Below are positions 58,884 to 64,000 of a DNA stretch of 64,000 nucleotides, in pieces. The notes below the pieces were generated by a model. It saw nothing but the letters and a program-made list of their open reading frames with translations. It was not told where the DNA came from and did not search any database. This stretch comes from Trogon surrucura (lineage: Eukaryota; Chordata; Aves; Trogoniformes; Trogonidae). The DNA is taken from the NCBI GenBank assembly GCA_020746105.1, contig CM036626.1:19581001-19645000 (forward strand). The letters are read 5' to 3'. The first letter of the stretch is position 1. The number at the start of each line of letters is the position of its first letter. The translations under genes were made by a program, and so were the position numbers.

Positions 58884-61798
58884 TCACGGGAAGATGAGAA
58901 GGTTCACCTAATACAGGGAGTGTGGGTCCCGTTTTTTCAGTAGCTTGCCCAGCCCAAGCATTTTGCCTTGTCCCAAGATGTCACACAACCACCACAGTGG
59001 TGTTATTATTTAGTAAGCCAGCCATGGCTTTCATATCTGCTAATTCCAATAGTGGGGGATTCATTTGGGGGAGCCAAGTGGGACCTTATCACAGACACCA
59101 AGGTAGAGTCTGACTCATTACTCCTCATATGCCAGTAAAGTGCCTCAATGCGGGGACTTTAAGAAACAAAAGCATCGATAGTGTCACACTGTATGCGAGT
59201 CCCAATGTCACCTGAAACACAATGCGCTGTTAGGATTTAGGAAAATGTTTTGAAAACCCAAGATTTAAACCCTCCCCGAAGGCATTATGTACTGAATTTG
59301 AATTGCAAATAAGTTACAATATTTTCTGTTTCCCTGGGAAAAGTAAGCAATAGCAGTCAGGAGTGAGAAACAAATGAAAATCAAAATCCTTTTGTGAAAA
59401 TGGAAAAAAATAGGAGTGATCGGTATTGGAAACTTTAGTTAAATAACATGGGGTACTTTCCTCCTTCGAAATATGGCCCAATAATTTTAAATAAGCAATA
59501 AGTACTACAACGGCATAGGTAAATCTTGCTGGAAACTGTAAAACTGGTTGCTTCTGCTTCTGCTCTGGTAGTTACAAGCATTTGCTATTCAGCCTGTTAC
59601 GGATATCTGGAAAATAGTTTGAGTGCAGAAAGCGCCTCAGGGATAAAAAGTTTGAAAAGAAAAATGTAGCTGTATATCATTGGCATTCATGAGAAAATTC
59701 ACATTAGATGCCTTCAAATCAGGTGCTCAGGAGACAATGTAGAGATCAGGAGCAACGGTGTGCCAAGAATGCAAGCCTAGCTGGGACGGACTCAGCTTAT
59801 TTCCTGGCAGATGAAGAACACAAAGGTACGTAAGGCCAAATTCAAAAGATAATATAGATGTGGGGAAGCTGGTGGGAGGGAAAGCTGAGGCTGCAGAATA
59901 AAAAGGCTACGTACGCCCTCCCTGGATTATAGCCTCTTCACATTTTTATTCCTTTCCTCCTATATGCATTCAAGAGATCTCTTTCTGTAAGTAGTTACAC
60001 CAACATATCACCCTCTGCCAGCACCGCTGAGGAATTTAGCCCCAAATCCCTGTTGTTAAACACTGGTTCTTTCACCAGGTCAGAAAGTTGCTATTTCTGC
60101 AAACACAGCTACATTTTGCCACGGGTGAAAATGTCAATTTGCTTGAATTTAGCTAAGAGCAAAATCGCATCATTCCCGCTGCCTGACAACTTTTACCTCG
60201 GCAAGATGTCAGTTTGCCACCTGAACCGACGCTTTCTTGCTTTTACAAAACTAACAGACAGCTGCAGCAGAAATGTGAGATGTTGCATATTTTCAGGAGA
60301 ACTCAGACGACGCCAAAAGGGGATTTTCTCCTTTGTGGCAGGCTTGATCTTGCATTTTGTTACTCAAAAAAACAAGCGGTTGAAGAAAATATACCATATA
60401 CCCAAAGCCAAGGCATCGGGTCAAGCCTTACCTCAATAAAGACCGAAATATCGGCGCTTACGTTAATGCACTAAATGCATGTCAGAGCATTTTAATTAAT
60501 AATTGGATCTATACTGTATCTCCTTCTAAAATTCCCTTGCCAAGGGAAAAGAACAATACAGCTGTAAGCTTCTGCCACAAGACAAAAAAATCTTTCCCTC
60601 TATGAGCTAAGTGCAATGCCACTAAGTCAATGCATCTACTCACATCCCATGTTTAGGCTGTAACTTACAATATTCCAGATACCCAGAAAGAAATGTTTGA
60701 TGAAAGCAATACTTCTGTGCACTTTCTTTCCGGTCCTGTATTTGCAAAGAGAAGCCTGGTGCAGTGCTTCGTGCAGTGCGTTTCCCCCCAGACTCATTTC
60801 AGCCACCTTTTTTTTTCCACCGCAGTGTTTTTATCTGTTCGTCTCGTGCGGATGTCCCTGTATGTCCCACATGTCATATTTGGATGTGTCAGAAAAAGTG
60901 ACAGCTAAAAAATATCTGAGGTTCGAGTCCTTTCCTACGGTTTTGTTTTGTCTAACGGGGGAAAAAAAAAAATCATGCTGACTGCTTCTCTAACAAACGT
61001 ATTTGTATAAATTACATGCTGTTGACAAACGGACACGCAATCAGTATTTTTAGGGGAAAATGCAATGTTTCCCACATGCTCATATTTAACATACTTTGTT
61101 TTCCGTCTATTTATCTAGACCGACTGTTCAAACTATGGCATAACAATTAGAATAAGTGATAGCGTTACAACCAGAAAACAAAGAGTACGATGGCACGATT
61201 TATCTTGTTACATTTCTTGATTTAATGCCAGTCTGGGATTTCTAGTCTGAACCAGATTTTTCCTGTGCTATAAATATTTCAGTTTTTTCATTTATTCTTG
61301 ATTTAGTTTGACAGTAAATAATCCCATGGAAGCTGCTGTTGGAAAGACGTAAAAATTATTAAGTGCCTGCTTGCCAGTTAGGTCCTTGTGTTTGTCAGAG
61401 TGAAATAAGTAGAACAGTTGGGTTACTTAAAGGAAGTATGTGAGTGTGTGTGTATATATGTTTACAATAATGCCTCATAATTTGCAGTCTTAGAAGCAGG
61501 AGAATTACAGTTTTGAGGACTGATCAATACCTTATATGAATACAAAGAGCTTTGGGTATATATTCTGGATATTGGCAGCAGCAGGTACTTGCTTCTTGAT
61601 TTCAGGAGACTCGTTTACAACCCAACGAGAGGGGAATAGAAAGCAGGGAGCTTTTCAGAAGGATCTGTCCTTGCAAGAAAAGACAAGTATCTTGCAAAAG
61701 GGTGGATCTGGATCATTAATTGGCTTTTATTGGTGATCTTTTGTTGTTCAGGATATTCCCCCTGAGAAACATATGAGTAACTTTGGAGGGTTTAAGTC
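58884..61798. other. Unique non-coding sequence, no gene recognised
   Basis: A 128-codon frame at 60053-60439 would start with TTG, shows no domain, and lies in CpG-retaining sequence. A short GT/TA run lies at 61443-61459. No known interspersed repeat is recognised. Confidence 0.5.
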
Positions 61799-61820
61799 TT
61801 TTTTTTTTTTTTTTTTTTTT
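61799..61820. repeat. Poly-T run, 22 bases
   Basis: Twenty-two uninterrupted T residues. Neither side resembles a CR1 or a processed-gene copy. Confidence 0.9.
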
Positions 61821-63143
61821 GAGCGATAGTTGCCTTTGGTACCTCTTGCACCTTTAAAAAGGATTTCAGGTGATCTGCCTGAAATAACTCACACACTGAA
61901 TGTGTAATGACAAGAAACAGGATGTGTTTGAGGGCGCTTAAGGAAAGGGAGTCGGGTCGGAGCAGGGTAGGCAGCACTGGGAAATGTTCTCTGTCTGAAT
62001 GCAAATAAGAAATGCCAAGGAAACGTGCAGCAATGTGCAAAATTCATGATAATAACTTCACCAACAGAAGGATAAACCATAGACAAATATTGGTTATTAC
62101 CTATTGATGCTAATAGAGAAGAAGGGCACCCTGCAAGCTGCTCTGGCAGTAAATGGACAGGTGAAGCGTCCTCACCCAAGGGTGTTGCTGGTCACACAGG
62201 TCATAATTCTTTGGGGAGTCTTCCTGCAGACAACAGACCCCTCCTGCTAACCTGTAGTCAGATAAAAAGGTAAACCAGAGACACAGGTGAGGGCAGGGAG
62301 TCAAAGCCACAAAGTTAATACAGAAGGAATTAACAAGAAATCTTAGCAAATAATTAAAATTTTAACTTTTTGATCAGAAAGGATACGTTCTGTTTAGGAA
62401 GGACAAGAAAAACGAATTTTTTTTGTGTGTGTGTCTTAAATATCAGAGGTGTGTGCACCATCTTCAAGACAAATATTGACAAACAAGAGAAAGGGCTTGA
62501 AATAAATATGATGCTATTCAATAGGTAAAAGTATAAGGTTTCACACTAAAGTAGAAATAATCAATGAGTGCCTTCAATATAGGCAGGTGGTTTAAAGAAG
62601 GAGTTAGAGTGGAACCTGAACCGAATGCGAGTATAAAAAAATAAATAAAAATATAGCTATCCTCATTTGGGAATGTGTAAATAGCAAATGGCTGTTTGTC
62701 ATTGCTTTGCCTCAGCTGGAGGATTGTGCCCAGCCCTGGCCAGTGTGCTTGTGGAGAAATGTCAGCTCTGCTCAAATAACCCAGCAGAGACATAAAAGAG
62801 AAGTGATAAAACAATGACAATAAAACAATGAAATAGAATATTAAAAACATAACAATATTCTTCAAACATGTAAAAGGTATAGAAAAGGATGTCTCTGCCC
62901 ACTGATGATAGACAAAGGCATTTATAGCCAATGTTAGAAATAACTTTTAAGCCAACTACATTCTTTAAGGTTTCCTGGGAAAGTTATGGAAATACTTATA
63001 TGACTGTAGGTCTTTGAAGCATGATATGCAAATATTTATTGAGGATGTTTTAGGTGCATTAACTGTTGCTCAGGGAAGGATGTGCCATCCAATTCCTTTT
63101 TCTCCATTTCTACTTTGACAGAATTACCCACATTTCAATTTCC
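61821..63143. other. Unique non-coding sequence, no gene recognised
   Basis: A minus-strand frame of 137 codons at 62518-62931 is hydrophobic and unrecognised. Short GT and ATAA runs occur at about 62424 and 62637. Confidence 0.5.
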
Positions 63144-63165
63144 TTTTTTTTTTTTTTTTTTTTTT
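63144..63165. repeat. Poly-T run, 22 bases
   Basis: Twenty-two T residues followed by AAACAG. This looks like an acceptor, but the open frame downstream (to 63399) is unrecognised. Confidence 0.9.
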
Positions 63166-64000
63166 AAACAGATCAAGCCATTTATACTTTTAAATGACAC
63201 AGGAGTGCTTCGGGAGACGCCAGATGTGTGTGAAGTAGGACCTCACAAAAGATTAAAAGAAACTCTGCTTTTCCATCCTTGTTTTCAAAAACTTAGAAAC
63301 TTGTCAAGGTTTGATCATTCCCTGACTGAAATGGCAACTAGCGATGGCTCACCAGGTTTATGTGTGTCTCCCCTGAGACCACACACAGTTCTTAGGTGAC
63401 GTTTATAAAAACCTATGAACCAAATTAGGTCCCTTACAGAACTGGGAAGACTTCCAAAAGAGTTGCATTTCTTAATTTTCTAGAAAACCTCTCTCTCACT
63501 CACATCAGCAATAAGTTTCAGGGTGAGCCTGTGTGTTATCTTTTCACACTGGTATGAAAAATGAGACAAGCAAGAAGAGAATATGAATCCGTAAATGTGG
63601 ATCATAAATGTAATTTCTCAGAGGAAAGTTTTCAGCACTTAAAAGGTTTAGAATGATTTTACTATTTTGTAAACCCATTTTATTAAGTGATTTCTGTTTT
63701 CTGCTCTTTTATGAACTGATTCCCAACAGTAAATTACAAGTTTGTCCTTTGGGATTATAGGCCAAATAGATACTTTTTTCCCCCGGCTTAATTCATCATA
63801 TGTTGACTGAAATGTCAAAGGAAATGAAAGCAAATTGTTATGTAAATCCTTACGGGTGAATATTTCATTTCTGAAGAATAAATCTTAACACAAAAAGTTG
63901 TTCTTTTTTCTTTTTGCATAGCATACCTATGATGTTGTATTGCCCTTTCCTACTGTAGGAGATCTACCATTTTGCACCAGTAACTTCTTGTATTACAATA
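63166..64000. other. Unique non-coding sequence to window end
   Basis: AT-rich unique sequence. No gene or known repeat is recognised. Confidence 0.55.

Noticed and set aside
60053..60439. 128-codon plus-strand frame as a gene
   Set aside because: It begins at a non-ATG codon and shows no domain. It lies in CpG-retaining sequence that is better explained as non-coding.
60920..60930. Perfect tRNA-type B box (GGTTCGAGTCC)
   Set aside because: No A box or cloverleaf arms lie at the right distance upstream (60850-60905), and no terminator context supports a tRNA or tRNA-derived SINE.
61799..61820. Poly-T run as the inverted poly-A tail of a processed pseudogene
   Set aside because: No frame or recognisable mRNA-derived sequence adjoins it on either side, and no flanking duplication was seen.

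Overview
The window looks like non-coding vertebrate DNA, almost certainly from a bird. The clearest evidence is a set of CR1 retrotransposon 3' ends, each with the CR1 tail built from repeats of the ATTCTATG / ATTCTGTG type. They lie in moderately AT-rich, single-copy sequence with short microsatellites and poly-T runs. Two of the CR1 copies still read as the C-terminal part of the CR1 reverse-transcriptase ORF. A roughly 790 bp block near 55.3-56.0 kb has the layout of an avian endogenous-retrovirus LTR on the minus strand. There is no bacterial, phage or organellar content: no operons, no CRISPR arrays, and no rRNA or tRNA gene that I can support.

I could not identify a single host protein-coding gene. 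The open frames are short, mostly lack recognisable protein families, and look like what chance gives in 64 kb. The window is best read as part of a gene desert or a very long intron. No known neighbouring gene is visible, so I do not name a locus.

Layout: 1-9.2 kb is unique sequence with candidate conserved or regulatory blocks near 5.0-5.5, 5.82-5.85 and 7.48-7.83 kb. A minus-strand CR1 lies at 9.2-9.74 kb. Unique sequence runs from 9.7 to 24.8 kb, with an exon-like segment near 12.3 kb. A plus-strand CR1 at 25.16-25.50 kb has a perfect 9-bp target-site duplication and interrupts a CpG-retaining block. Unique sequence continues to 32.8 kb, where one CR1 fragment is inserted inside another (32.79-33.14 kb). 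Short CR1 tails lie at 36.4, 42.0 and 43.3 kb. An 8-copy 18-bp minisatellite follows the one at 42.0 kb. A GC-rich exon-like island lies at 38.5-38.8 kb. A candidate enhancer-like block with three GTTAATA motifs lies at 52.56-52.89 kb. The two densest open frames (53.4-54.7 kb) precede the LTR-like block, and unique sequence runs to the end.

No new multi-gene system is evident. The best leads are the transposon archaeology (nested CR1, clean target-site duplication) and several short blocks that keep many CpG dinucleotides and repeated transcription-factor-like motifs in AT-rich sequence. Those blocks are candidate conserved non-coding elements; only a cross-species alignment could confirm them.
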